The notes under the pieces are model-generated. The model had not been told where the DNA came from, searched no databases, and saw nothing but the letters and a program-made list of their open reading frames with translations. From Panicum virgatum (Eukaryota > Streptophyta > Magnoliopsida > Poales > Poaceae), in the NCBI RefSeq assembly GCF_016808335.1, contig NC_053143.1:52731441-52795440 (forward strand): a stretch of DNA of 64,000 nt, read 5' to 3'. How positions within the stretch are numbered: the first letter of the stretch is position 1; each line of letters begins with the position of its first letter. This document shows positions 1-10,280 of this stretch, in pieces. A program made the translations under genes and the position numbers.

Positions 1-1353
1 GCTGTCTATTGCCAAGTAAGGTCTACAACCATTGAGGAACCCATCTATACAAGGTTTCTGGCAAAGAAAAATCTCCTGAATCTGATTTTCCCATTTACTG
101 TATAATGATCAATAATGACTGAGCTACCAGGACAAGGTCTCTCAATTTCTGCTTTCAAACTAAACAAGTTATCGAAGCTGCTGTCCCAATCACCATAAAG
201 TCGTTTCAATGCAAGTTGTTGACCCTTATATACCCTGTGATAGGGAATGCTCACCTTGTGGTGCTCTTTAAGTTTCTTTTGCAAAGCTCTTGCTCCCAAA
301 GTAGGCTCTTGTATCAGAAAATCCTTCATCTTCCAACATATCCAATGTTTGGCAGCATTTCGTACGGTCTTTTTTCCTTCTACTGCTAGAACAAGCATGA
401 GAAAAATTATTCCTCTTCACCTACAAAACAGTAACGTAGATATTTAGTAGAGATCTTCACCTACAAAACAGCAACAAACATTGTACTTGAACTTGTAGTA
501 CCAATTAAGAAATTGTCCTTACCACTTGTCCACTGTTGTAGATGCATGAAGCCTCCATGGACAATTATCCTCCAATTTCCTTGCACAATAGGCTCAGAAC
601 CTCCTTCTTGAACTTTTTTTGGTCTTAAATTCAAACTCATGTTTGATTGCATGTTGACAAAGAGCTAACTTGAATTCTGACATGTCACGATAAGTACTGC
701 ATACTTCCATAGGAGGATCTTCTTGATCAAAATCAAGAATTGGTGCGGATTTACTTCTTCATATGCCTCTTCCTCTGAGTCATCCTCTGAGTTATCCTCA
801 AACTCATCTTCTGAGTCATCCTCAGCCTCTGTAGGATTAGTCTCCACTGGTACAATTTCCTTCCCTTTCTCAGAACATCCAGGGGCAATGTCAAGTACAT
901 GGTCTCCTCGTGAACACCAACACGTTCATCCTCTGGGTAATCATCCTCATTCTACACTGTGTTTTCAGGCTGCCCTTCACCAACAAACTCCCACTCAGTG
1001 ATAGGCTCAAATGTCTTAGAGGGATCACAATAAGAGACGAACATCTGCACAACTTTCTCCTTACAGTGTATATCAAACATAGACATCAAATCATGGTTTG
1101 ATTTTACTTCTGAAAAATTCTTAAGAACAATATCATAGTACTGGACATGTGCAACTTCCAAGTAATCTACAGGGTACTTGCCTGTAACTGATTCTATGAA
1201 ATCCTTATAATTCGACAAATCTGAATCAACAACCATCTTGAAAGTAAAACATTTGACATCCTTTCTAGCCTTTTTGTGATTGCCAAGCAAATGAATTTTC
1301 AATAGATAACAACTAGCTGAATCCATCCTGTAAGAGCACAATAACAATGGCAT
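1..1353 (-). pseudogene. MULE (MuDR-type) transposase, N-terminal part, frameshifted and cut by the window edge
   Basis: Read on the minus strand from 1353 down to 1, successive frames give the typical N-terminal half of a grass Mutator-like transposase. First comes a domain with YLEVAHVQYYD and VVQMFVSYCDPS (about 1240-980), then an acidic Glu/Asp/Ser linker (847-665). Last is the conserved block ALQKKLKEHHKVSIPYHRVY...FDNLFSLKAEIE (340-150), which precedes the catalytic core. The frame is lost between blocks. Near position 50 the reading shifts again: bases 1-48 in another frame give PCIDGFLNGCRPYLAIDS, which directly continues the family consensus. The enzyme would be a DDE-type cut-and-paste transposase, but the catalytic region lies left of the window. 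The several frameshifts make it a pseudogene. The family identification is from recalled MULE consensus, not a search. Confidence 0.85.
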
Positions 1354-1379
1354 GAAACTATGGTTGCAATGGTGAAGCT

Positions 1380-2160
1380 ATGGAGGACAAGGACATCACC
1401 AAACATACCCTGTCTCTTTGGCTGCGCTGGCTGCGTGGCTGGCTGGCTCCACTGCTTGGGTGGGCCCTGCTTGACTGGCGCCTGCTTGGCCGGCCGCCTC
1501 ACCAGCGATGCCATGCTACCCCTCAGCTTGGCCACGTGTCGACCTGCCTTGGGCGCGCCGGCCGCGTCCCCGGGTGCCTCCTCGGCCGCGCGGGGCACCT
1601 CTGTTCTGGCGGCGGCGGATCCCGTGTCCCCTGTGCGGGGTGGATCCCTGCCAGCGCCGCCCGCCTGCGAGGCCCCGCGGGGCGCCTCCCTGCCAACGCC
1701 GCCCGCCTCCGAGCTTGCGCGGGGCGCCTCCTTGCCCGTGCCGCCAGATCTCCTCGGCCGCGCAGGGCACCCCTGAGGCCGCGCAGGCCACCTCTGTTCT
1801 GGCGGCGGCGGATCCCGTGTCCCCTGCGCGGGGTGGATCCCTGTCAGCGCCGCCGGCCTCCGAGGCCCCGCGGGGCGCCTCCCTGCCAATGCGGCCCGCC
1901 TCCGAGCTTGCGCGGGGCGCCTCCCTGCCCGCGCCACCAGATCTCGTGGCTGCGCGGGGCACCTCCCTGCCCGGGCGGACTGCCTTTGTGGCGTTGCCCT
2001 CCTCCGTGCCTGCGTAGGGCGCCTCCATGGCCACGCCTGCCATCCCGGCGGCCGTGCCGCCCCCCTCCATGGATGCGCCGCTGCCTAGGGTTACGCAGAG
2101 GAGCCGCGATGGGGAGGCCGAGAGGAAGGGCTGGGCGAGTACTGGCCTCGTGCAGATAAG
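1380..2160. repeat. GC-rich tandem repeat, 193-bp period
   Basis: Very GC-rich, open in several frames on both strands, and coding only Ala/Arg/Pro/Gly-rich strings. The phrase cctctgttctggcggcggcg occurs at 1598 and again at 1791, giving a 193-bp period. Most of the unit (ggatcccgtgtcccct, gaggccccgcggggcgcctc, gagcttgcgcggggcgcctc) is repeated in order, and a partial third unit starts near 1984. The open frames are a composition effect and I call no gene. It may be the 5' transcribed leader of the neighbouring MULE, or a local amplification inside it. Confidence 0.75.
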
Positions 2161-2375
2161 ACTTCTCCCCTTCTTTTTGACTCAAAGGGCATTTTTGTCT
2201 TTTCCCGCTGCCTGGCCCACACAGTTAATGGTGCACGCTAATAGAAGTGACAGAAGTGTCAAATTGGCAACACAATTTTGAGTTGGGGGCATATAGGTAA
2301 GATCTGAAGTTTTGATGTCAAATGAGCAACCCTGATTATTTGTACTCTCAAATAGGCAAATTTCTGTTCAGGCAT

Positions 2376-3125
2376 CAGCCATGCAAGTTATTGAACATAT
2401 TTTGACTCTGAAAGAAGAAGAGAAACTGATGGCCTTGTGCTGTGGGCGTGGTGGGATGCACGAAATAAAGTTAATGCTGGTGAACAACTCAAGCCAGTGA
2501 ATGCTATTGTGTACAAGGCCCGGTCTGTTGCTGATGTGGGTGATGTTGTTCCAACTGTTAAGCTTCCTGGTCTAGGAGGGTCTTGTCAGCGATGGAAGCC
2601 TCCACCTTAGGGAACATGGAAGATTAATATTGATGGTGCTTTTTGGGAGCAAGAGAAGAAGGGAGCGTGGGGCTTTGTTGTGCGTGATGAGCTGGGGCCT
2701 GCAACTATGGCAGGAGCTGGTTCCCTGGAGACGGTTTGTGACGCGCAGACTGCGGAGTCGCATGCTTGTTTAGCAGCTCTTCAGGCTGCGGCTGATTAGG
2801 GACTTCAGAATGTTATACTTCAGACCGATTCACAGATGGCTTTGCAATCTGATATGTATGATCGTGCACGTGGTGGGATGCTCTTCCGAGAAGCTAAATT
2901 TATCATGGCGATTAACTTCAATTCTGTGGCAGTTGTACATGCCCCTCGTTCTTGTCATTGTGTGGCTCATGAATTGGCCCGATTAGGCCGAGGTCGGGAC
3001 CCGGATCATCCTGCTGTTTGGATGCACCCCCTCCCTGATTTTGTAACTATGGTGTTGGTTTGTGGCATTACTGATCCCGAGGTAAGTTAATAAAGAGCCA
3101 AATAATTTACTATAAAAAAAAGAAA
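2376..3125 (+). pseudogene. LINE (L1-type) 3' end: zf-RVT tail plus RNase H-like domain
   Basis: The plus strand reads ILTLKEEEKLMAL, then (after a frameshift near 2438) LWAWWDARNKVNAGE, then WKINIDGAFWEQEKKGAWGF, ETVCDAQTAESHACLAALQA, NVILQTDSQMALQS and VHAPRSCHCVAHELARLGRG. This order (DG near the start, E in the AESHA block, TDS, and a closing H/AN-type block) is the RNase H-like (RVT_3) domain found at the 3' end of plant L1-type LINEs and related host proteins. In-frame stops occur after KPPP (about 2608) and after ALQAAAD (about 2798). The ORF closes at 3088 and an A-rich tract follows at 3113-3124, as expected for a LINE 3' end. It is a dead remnant into which the MULE to the left probably inserted. 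Confidence 0.8.
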
Positions 3126-3540
3126 TTCGTCGTCGCCTGGCCGTTTCCTGTCAATTCCTCGCACCCACACAATCATCAACAACCTAGCAATCCGTTTGTA
3201 CCATATGCAAGCAGAGCCATTCGCCGTCACCGGACACCATCACCATCCTCCCCAGTCTGCCGCAAGCCATGGGAGAAGGCGGGCGCCGGTGAGCAAGGAC
3301 ATCCCGGTGCCTTGCGTGGTTTAGGTCATGATGGTGTAGTGGCCGTCGTCTGCCGGCCTGTTGCGTGCCCGGATGGCTGGAACGAGCGGGCGTCGCCGCA
3401 GCTGTGCCATGGCCATGGGAGCCGCCGCGAAGCACTATGCTCCGGCCATCCCAAGGCCTGGCTGGTGGCCGTGGCGTGATCAGGAGTGAGGGGTGGTTCT
3501 CCCCGGGCCAATGGCCAGCAAGGGGAGGATCTGGCATGGG
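3126..3540. other. Moderately GC-rich stretch, no gene recognised
   Basis: Between the LINE tail and the F-box-family intron. Short overlapping frames exist on the minus strand (for example 3184-3537), but they are low-complexity Pro/Arg/His strings without a domain I recognise. From about 3541 the sequence becomes similar to 14345 onward, so this stretch lies just outside the segmental duplication. Confidence 0.4.
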
Positions 3541-3689
3541 GTAGCCAACTTGATTAACTATCTTTGTGTGTGCTACATTCCTATCTTTCCTACTGATCTC
3601 AATTTGCCTTAAAATAGTATATTGTTAAGATTCATACCATGCTATATATATAGATATGCTTTGTGGATACATTAATCTTTTTATAGGCC

Positions 3690-3839
3690 GTAACAACACA
3701 AGAGCACGAACCTAGTGAATACATATAGGAGTGCCGTACCACTTCAACACCTCAAAGACCCCAGTATTTTGCACCCCATCAAACTGAATCAGGGAGTTTT
3801 CGAGTCATTTGTGTATACCCCCTGCATGATCAGAATTTA
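3690..3839 (+). pseudogene. F-box family fragment A (C-terminal end of last exon)
   Basis: The plus strand contains a degraded copy of the last exon's end of the local F-box family. GVPYHFNTSKTP corresponds to GVAYNLDTSKTQYLG in gene 5, and the sequence ends gagtcatttgtgtataccccctgcatgatcagaatttag, matching FESFVYTPCMIRV followed by stop. There is no F-box and no upstream exon, and the frame is broken in the middle (cagtattttgcacc). The 150 bp upstream matches the segment before fragment B at 14345-14500, so fragments A and B are paralogous duplicates. A preserves the empty site of the CACTA mini-element found in B. Confidence 0.8.
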
Positions 3840-3954
3840 GTTTAGTGTTTTGCTGTTCTGGTGTTTCCTTCATGAGGCAATGGAGAAGTTATAACATATG
3901 TTTGAGTTTTGTTATTAATTACGTTAAATATTGTTAAATTTTTTGCAGCAGTTA

Positions 3955-4233
3955 GAGCATCTCCAAGAGCTCTTGTATCTATGAATAGCTAAAATCCTGA
4001 TATAGCTATTATGTAAAATTAAATAGCTAGCGAAAAAGGGTTGAAATTCAATAGCATCTCCAAAATTCAAAAAGGAATGACTAGCGCTAAGCGCTAAGCA
4101 AAGATGCCCAGCGGCACCCATAGAAAACGAGGATAGAAGATGAGGTAAATAGAGTTTCTGTTGGATGGGTTTTTTTTTGTTTTTCTTTTCTTTTTTTAAC
4201 TAACCCAAGATATAAGAGTTTTTGAAGATGCTC
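3955..4233. mobile_element. Tourist-like (PIF/Harbinger) MITE, 279 bp
   Basis: Terminal inverted repeats GAGCATCTCCAAGAGCTC at the left and GAAGATGCTC at the right, flanked by TTA at 3952-3954 and 4234-4236 (3-bp target duplication). The paralogous segment near fragment B (about 16585-16612) lacks it: there the sequence runs gtagtagctaggaacatctaattc, compared here with gcagcagTTA[element]TTAggaacatctaattc. No coding capacity. Confidence 0.9.
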
Positions 4234-4389
4234 TTAGGAACATCTAATTCTTTTTTGCGCTTGCTGTTCCAGTTTTGTGTAGATGGCTGCGTGCTACACA
4301 CGTACTAGCCAAAGAACGAAGATAAGGCATATGTACATATGCCATGTATTGCAATTCCGAACCAAAGAAGGCGTATGGATCAGTTTTGG

Positions 4390-4546
4390 CAGGGGTGGTA
4401 ATGGGCCATGGCCCTAGTGGCCTATTCACAGCCCAATAAGGTCCTTAAATATTTTAGTTCAAAATTATATAAGATTAGAGACCAATCCTTTTAGGGTCCG
4501 GCTTTTAGATTTTCTAGTTTAAAATTTTGGGCCCTTTACCATCCCT
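4390..4546. mobile_element. Small hAT-like MITE
   Basis: The segment starts AGGGGTGGTAATGGGCC and its right end, read in reverse complement, is TAGGGATGGTAAAGGGCCC. These are near-matching terminal inverted repeats of the hAT MITE type. I could not find a convincing 8-bp target duplication, so class and exact ends are tentative. Confidence 0.55.
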
Positions 4547-4589
4547 AAGTATTAGTAAGATACGAATACACCTCTCTCTAACTTAACTT

Positions 4590-4705
4590 GGCAAATCTTT
4601 GCAGATTACTTATTTGTCCAGAAAAAAAAAGAAGAGACAGAACATTCTAGGGCTTGCATTGGTTGGGTTTCTCTGCACTCTGCCGTCTACGCCCGTACGT
4701 CGTCC
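4590..4705 (+). promoter_or_regulatory. Conserved upstream/leader region of F-box gene 1 (shared with gene 2)
   Basis: The block aaatctttgcagattacttatttgtccagaaaaa...gagacag...gaacattc-agggcttg...ggttgggtt is shared with 18290-18372, immediately upstream of the ATG of gene 2. It shows that the two genes were duplicated with their 5' flank. Gene 1 has an extra stretch tctctgcactctgccgtctacgcccgtacgtcgt before its ATG. No TATA box was assigned. Confidence 0.6.
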
Positions 4706-5382
4706 ATGGAGGCCGAGGCGGCGATGGCTCCACCCAACGACCTGCTCGCCGACGTCCTCGGCCGTCTCCCGGCGCGCAGCCTCGCCGCGTCGCGGCGAGT
4801 CTGCAAGGCTTGGCGCGACCTCGTCGACGAGCGGCGGCTTCTGCTCCGGCTGCGGTGCCTCCTCCCGCACTCGCTGCGCGGCCTCTTCATCAACTACCAG
4901 AACTACAAGCGGCCGCACTTCTTCGCCCGGCCGGCGCCCTCGGGCGCCGGCGACGGCGGGGCCCCCATCGACAGCAGGTTCGATTACATCGCGCGAGCGC
5001 GAGAGGAGCGCAACAGCTGTTACGAGGTCATGGATCACTGTAACGGCCTCGTCCTCTACTGGGACAGCGACGAGGAGGTGCTGTATGAACTACAGAGGCG
5101 GTCAAATGCACAGAACTAAGAATGGTGGGAGGAGGAAGATGATGAACGGTGGCGAGAGACAAAAGAAATGCGCCCAAACGCTGCTCCTTTTCTTTGTATT
5201 GATGCAACTCACACCGCACTCGTAACAACAGCGGCATTAGAGGTTAAATAGACTAACTAAACTACCCCTTCAGCCATGCAACACGTAGCCCACCATGCAC
5301 CACACGTCCAGGCCGAATTCCCAGCCACTTCGCACGAATAGGCTGCAACCCACGCGATCCTGAAGAAGCGGTCCTTATCCTG

Positions 5383-6812
5383 TGGAAGGACAGGTGGCGC
5401 TCTAGTCTAAGAGGGGGGAGGGGGTGAATTATGCAAACTAAAAACTTAGACCTATGGCTCCAACTATTTGCACAATATTAAACTAAAACATGCTATCTAG
5501 ATATGCAACTATGGTTGTTCTAGTGTGAAACCCCTATCCCAAAAGAGTTTAGCAACCTATAGCCTTTCCTATCAAGAAACTACTCTATGAAAGTAAAGGC
5601 ACACAAATTGCTAGTATGAAATGCGGAAGCTTAAAGAGCGGGATAGGAGAATGCAAACTCTCGACGCGGGTGTTTATCCCGTGGTTCGGTTAGCCACAAA
5701 GGAACACCTACATCCACGTTGTTGTAGCACTCACTAAGAGTATTGTTACTCGGCCACCAAGTCTCTTCCGTGAACACAATCACGGTCACCTTGGCCCCGG
5801 GTTCCACTAAGGAGCTTCTCCACAAAGAATGGGGGTCTCCACGTCCTCCGTACAAAGTTGTCGTCGCCGCTCCACACCAAGTCGGAGGGTCGATGACGTT
5901 GCCGGCGAGCCTCACAGCTCCAAGGGGCCTGCGCACCAAGCTCTTCTTTTGGTTCACTAGAGAACCACAGCACAGGGGCTCAAGGCCTTGCAATCTCACT
6001 CACTAAGAGCTAATCATTTACACAACACTCTCAAAGTGTGCTAAGGGCTAAGGATATGAACACTAAGCTCTTGGATGGCTTGGAGTGGTTCTTGGGTGTG
6101 TATGTGACTTCCTTGAACTCCAGCAAGCATCAAATGGCCGGGGGATGCCATATATATAGGCCTCCAAGTCGTGGAGCCATTGCTCCAACGGTCATCAGAA
6201 ATCTGCGTATCATCGGATGAACCGATGCCTCTGGCAGGGGTAGCGTCGGTTCATCCGGTCACTCTAAGACCCGTAGTAGCTGTTGAACTCCTGACAGCTG
6301 ACACAGTGATCATCGGTTGAACCGATGCTTGCCCGTCGGTTAAACCGTTCACTCACAGTACTCAACTAGCCATTGGCCTTCTTCTCTTCTGCTGACGTCA
6401 TTACACCGGTGCTTTGCTCCGATGCATCACCGGTTCATCCGGTGCTGAAAAATCTTCACCCGGGCGCTTGACATCGTCTCTGGAACATAGTATGCCCAAT
6501 GCACCGATGCCTGTCATGATGGCGTCGGTTCAACCGGTGCCTCACAAACACCAGGGCGTCGGATTTTCCGACAACCATCGGATGCACCGATGCTTGGGCA
6601 TCGGTTCAACCGGTGCTATTGATTTCTGCAGAACTCGTCCAATTCAGTGTTTCTTTGAGTTCTATCTCTGTGTTTTGCTTTGCATGGCCTTTTTACTTCA
6701 TCCCTGGGATCTAGAAATGTTCACTTAACAATACCATTAGTCCCATTGATTGCGTTGTCATTCGATCACCAAAATCACTCGAAATGGCATAAAGGGTGCC
6801 ATGTTCGTTACA
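5383..6812 (-). repeat. 3' LTR of gag-only element copy 1
   Basis: 1430 bp. In element orientation it starts TGTAACGAACATGGCACC and ends ...CCTTCCA. It matches 10281-11711 throughout. The middle (about 6195-6620) is dense with short palindromic words such as CGGTTCAACCGG, CGGTTAAACCG and CATCGGATGAACCGATG. Confidence 0.92.
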
Positions 6813-6828
6813 ATCTCCCCCCTTTTTG
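6813..6828 (-). promoter_or_regulatory. Polypurine tract of copy 1
   Basis: On the minus strand, AAAAAGGGGGGAGAT lies directly before the 3' LTR start TGTAACG. This purine run is the expected plus-strand primer of an LTR retrotransposon. Confidence 0.85.
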
Positions 6829-8284
6829 GTGATTGATGATAACACAATCAAAGCTAGCATAATATTTGTAAAAAATGACAAATTTAACCGCTTGATATCA
6901 ATTGAAACCAATTGAAACCGCTTACACTTGCTTGGATGCTTACCATCATCCAATGATGACTTGGCCTCCCCCTAAAACCATGATTCCCTCTTTGATTTTC
7001 CCTCTTTTTCGCTACTTCTCCCTCATGACTTGATTCACTTGGCATGTCTCCTTCTTTGGAATATACTTTTCCTTCTTGGGAAAACATCTCTCCCCCTTTG
7101 TTGGAAAACATGCCTTGCTTTGGTCCACATTTCCCCCCCCCTTTGGAATCAAATCACCTAAAAGGTCTTGCACCTAAAAGGTCTTGCAAAACAATATAGC
7201 TCAAGAGAAGATTAGTAGTCTAGGGAGTTAGTTCCATGACTCATGATCCAAAGATATGATATCAATGAAGATACCAAATGAAAAATTCACTACGGTGGAT
7301 CACAAAATCACGAAACTAGCATGACATGAGTTAAGCTCTCCATAAGTATGTGCACGAAAAGATAATGTGAAAATCAAGTGCACAACTAGATGTTATAACT
7401 AGAGAGCTTAGATTATATCATGCACGGAGGTAGCTCTAAAAATTATAATGAATTGACAATGATATCAATTGAATAAATTTAGAACCTTGCATACCTCCGG
7501 GGGATTAATTTGTTTACCTTGGATGTACCGAATTGACGGTGACTTGCATATGGTACCAATTGAAGTTGAATACCAATTGAAAGTCTTTGAAAGAAGAGCA
7601 CTTGGTACACCAAGGTTAAGCAAATGTATGAGCACATAACATAGCCTATGAACTTAGATATGAGCATTTAAGTTCAATAGAGCATGGCTCAATATGCATG
7701 AAAGCACAATTTATCTAATCACTCTTATAGGGTTGTTTGTTCACATTGATCGTGAGAAACATTCTCTTAGAGTGTTAACTCTATCGTGAGACTACAAAAG
7801 ATAAACTTGGAAACATGTTAGTCTCAAAATCACAAACCATAGGATGAGATCCCCCTAAATGTGTGCATTTAGTGTTTGAATCACCAAGCAAATGTATGCA
7901 CATTGATTTTGACACAATTAGGAAGTTTACCCTATGGCTTGTGTTCATGGTACACATATGAAATACATACCTCATGAGATGCATGTACCATGAAGGGTAA
8001 CCTTGTGTAGCTTTCTACACACTTATCAAACAATATGGATTGCTCATGGCTTAGAATCATGACACAAGCAACCCACCATATATAGCACTAGGAGATACAA
8101 TGTATGCAAATAACCTAGCAAAAAGCAATGGAACTACATGATACTTGAATTGAAATCTAGCTACCATTACCTTATGGGAGACTTGGGCAACAAATGTCCA
8201 AGTTGAGAGCTTAGCTTCTTTGGCTTGAACCTTCACTTCAACTTGTAAGCTAAGCATCCAAATCCCCCGAAGCCGTCCTTGGCT
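6829..8284 (-). other. Non-coding 3' interior of gag-only element copy 1
   Basis: About 1.45 kb between the end of the gag reading frame and the polypurine tract. It is AT-rich and has no long frame or pol motif. It is collinear with 35715-37100 of copy 2 (shared phrases such as ctagggagttagttcatgac and cctcatgaggtatgtatttcat), so the absence of pol is a family property and not a private deletion. Confidence 0.75.
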
Positions 8285-10152
8285 TTAAATCTCCTTTGGA
8301 ACCCACACCATTTGAGGCCCCTTCATATTGGTTATGACATCCTTGGGAACCCAAATGGAGCGATTCCAACTCCTTTCTTGCTTCCCAACCTTATGAGCAA
8401 CCACCTTGCCATTAGTTTTCTTCTTGATCACATAGGAGGTGCTATTGCTTTTGTTCCTCTGGTTGGGCTTGATGTAGATGAGAGAACTTTTGATTGTAAG
8501 CATCTTCTTGTTCTTCTCATCCGAAAGATTCTTCCTTGGTTGAGGACACTTGTTGGACTTGTGACCTTCTTTGTGGCACTTTGAGCAAGTCACGGTGGAC
8601 CTCTTCTCAAGCTTCTTCTCTATGTCTTCACGGTTATCTTGAGAAGGTTGAACATTACTCTTTATGCCTTTGCCCTTCAATCTATACAAGTCCTTCATGA
8701 GCCTTTCCACTTCTTGCTTGAGCTCATCATTCTCCTTGGCAATGAGATCATCACATGATTCTAAACATTCTCATTGCATTTCTCATTGCAAGGGTTAGAA
8801 CAAGAATTATCAATTAAATCAATGCAAGAAGTTGAAGCATCTACCCTAGAGATACGAATTGCACAAGAGATAGTTTGCTTTATTTCTAAAGAGTCATTAG
8901 TATCATTAATGCTCTAAAATTGTAATTTGAGCTCTTCATGCTCCTTGCAAAGAAATTTGAATTTGCACATTAAATCTTCAAAATTTGTAGCAAGAGAAGC
9001 ATTTAGATCTTTGAGAGCACTAAGGTTTTTGATTTCTTTTGATTGTTTCTTATTGACTTTTTGGTGCTCATGAATAAGGTCAAGAAGTTCATCAATTGAA
9101 GGAGAGTCGGGGTCATCATTACTTACATCGCTATCCATACCTTTGGCCATAAAGCAAGTATTGGATGATGATCCCATGCGAGTGGTGAATTTCTTGTTTG
9201 ATTCATCACTTGAACTTGATTCTTCACCACCGCTAACCCATTCACCAAATATGGCAAATGATTCATGCTTGGCCTTCTTCTCCTTCTTTTGCTTGTTCTT
9301 TTTGAACTTCTTCTCAACCTTCATAAGTTGATGGTGAGGCCCATCTTTGAGGAAGACCACATACCCCATGGAGTTGATTTCATTCAAGCATTTGTTCATC
9401 TTTTTTACTTGCTTGTAAAGGTAGGGGTTCATTGGCTCTTGATCATCACTTGAGGAGCTTTGACATGCCTCCTCTTCTTCCTCTTCACTTGAGCTACCAT
9501 TGATGGTCATCTTCTTCAACTTTTTGACTTGCTTGCATGCAAGTGCACTATGTGTTGGTGAAGAAGGTGGCGCTCTTGGCTTGATATCATGGCGTAGCTC
9601 ATGTGCGATCACCTTGTTGAGGACTTGATTTGGTGTCATTGTGTTGATATCTTTCTAATGTAGAATTGTGGTCACCAAATCATAGTCCGGCCTTCGGAGG
9701 GAGTGAAGGATCTTACGAATGAGTTCCAAATCTTTAATTTTCTTCACATCTAAAGAGTTAATCTCATTCATAAGAATATTCAACCGTGAGTACATAGTTT
9801 CGGCATTTTCATGATCAAGTTGCTTGAAGCTATTAAGTTTATCAATGAAAACATGATATCTTTCATTTGCAACATCTTTTGTGCCTTCATGGTTCTCACT
9901 AATAGTTTTCCATAAAACTTGAGCATTTTCGCAAGCAAACACACGGTTGAACACATTTTCACCAAGAGAGTTTAAAATAGCACACTTGGCTATAGCATCA
10001 TATTGCTTCTCTTGTTGACTATTGCTCCTAGTTCCTTCACTTGTTACTCTCCAAATATTTAGGCCCTTAGCTTGGAGGTGTGATTGCATCAAAATCTTCC
10101 ATCGTTGGAAGCCCGTGCCATCGAAACGTGGAGGAGGTCCTAGAGAATCCAT
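8285..10152 (-). pseudogene. Gag-like protein (UBN2-type, CCHC zinc knuckle), broken
   Basis: Starts at 10152 with MDSLGPPPRFDGTGFQRWKI, continues with MQSHLQAKGLNIWRV and MYSRLNILMNEINSL, and stops at 9655. Reading resumes at 9639 (MTPNQVLNKVIAHELRHDI), passes an acidic/Ser and Lys-rich region, and ends at 8914. The last part (8710-8285) has the zinc knuckle CSKCHKEGHKSNKC. The layout is that of Copia-type Gag: capsid-like UBN2 domain, coiled and charged linker, then a nucleic-acid-binding knuckle. Stops or frameshifts at about 9650 and 8910 make this copy defective. Copy 2 (33845-35714) has the same order. Confidence 0.85.
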
Positions 10153-10265
10153 CCCTTCCCCTAAAAGAGATAACTCACTAGGCGGTGAAGCCTAACTGAT
10201 CAAGTGAGCTGGTAAAACACAAATTGCCAATGGAATTGGCTTTCTTTGTGATGGAAGTGAGTCCC

Positions 10266-10278
10266 GGCTCTGATACCA
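10266..10278 (-). promoter_or_regulatory. Primer-binding site (initiator tRNA-Met), copy 1
   Basis: Minus strand TGGTATCAGAGCC, 2 nt after the CA end of the 5' LTR. It is complementary to the 3' end of plant initiator tRNA-Met, the usual primer for Copia elements, and it fixes the element's orientation. Confidence 0.9.
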
Positions 10279-10280
10279 AT

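Larger units (their letters stand above)
1..2375 (-). mobile_element. Partial Mutator-like element (MULE)
   Basis: The transposase relic (1-1353, minus) is preceded in its own orientation by a GC-rich tandem-repeat stretch and then by 2160-2375. That last segment contains phrases such as aagtgtcaaattggcaa and aaataggcaaatttctg, of the kind seen in MULE terminal inverted repeats. From about 2376 the sequence reads as LINE coding sequence, so the element's 5' end is inferred to lie near 2370. The other end and the 9-bp target duplication are outside the window, so the boundary is provisional. Confidence 0.5.

Noticed and set aside
1299..2185. Several 100-260 codon open frames on both strands
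   Set aside because: They overlap each other in a very GC-rich tandem repeat and code low-complexity Ala/Arg/Pro/Gly strings. Composition explains them, so no gene was called.
4599..5225. 208-codon frame overlapping the start of F-box gene 1
   Set aside because: Wrong frame relative to the F-box motif, Arg/Ser-rich translation of GC-rich exon. The frame starting at 4706 carries the F-box.
10261..10280. tRNA gene
   Set aside because: Only the 13-nt complement of the initiator tRNA-Met 3' end is present; it is the retrotransposon's primer-binding site.
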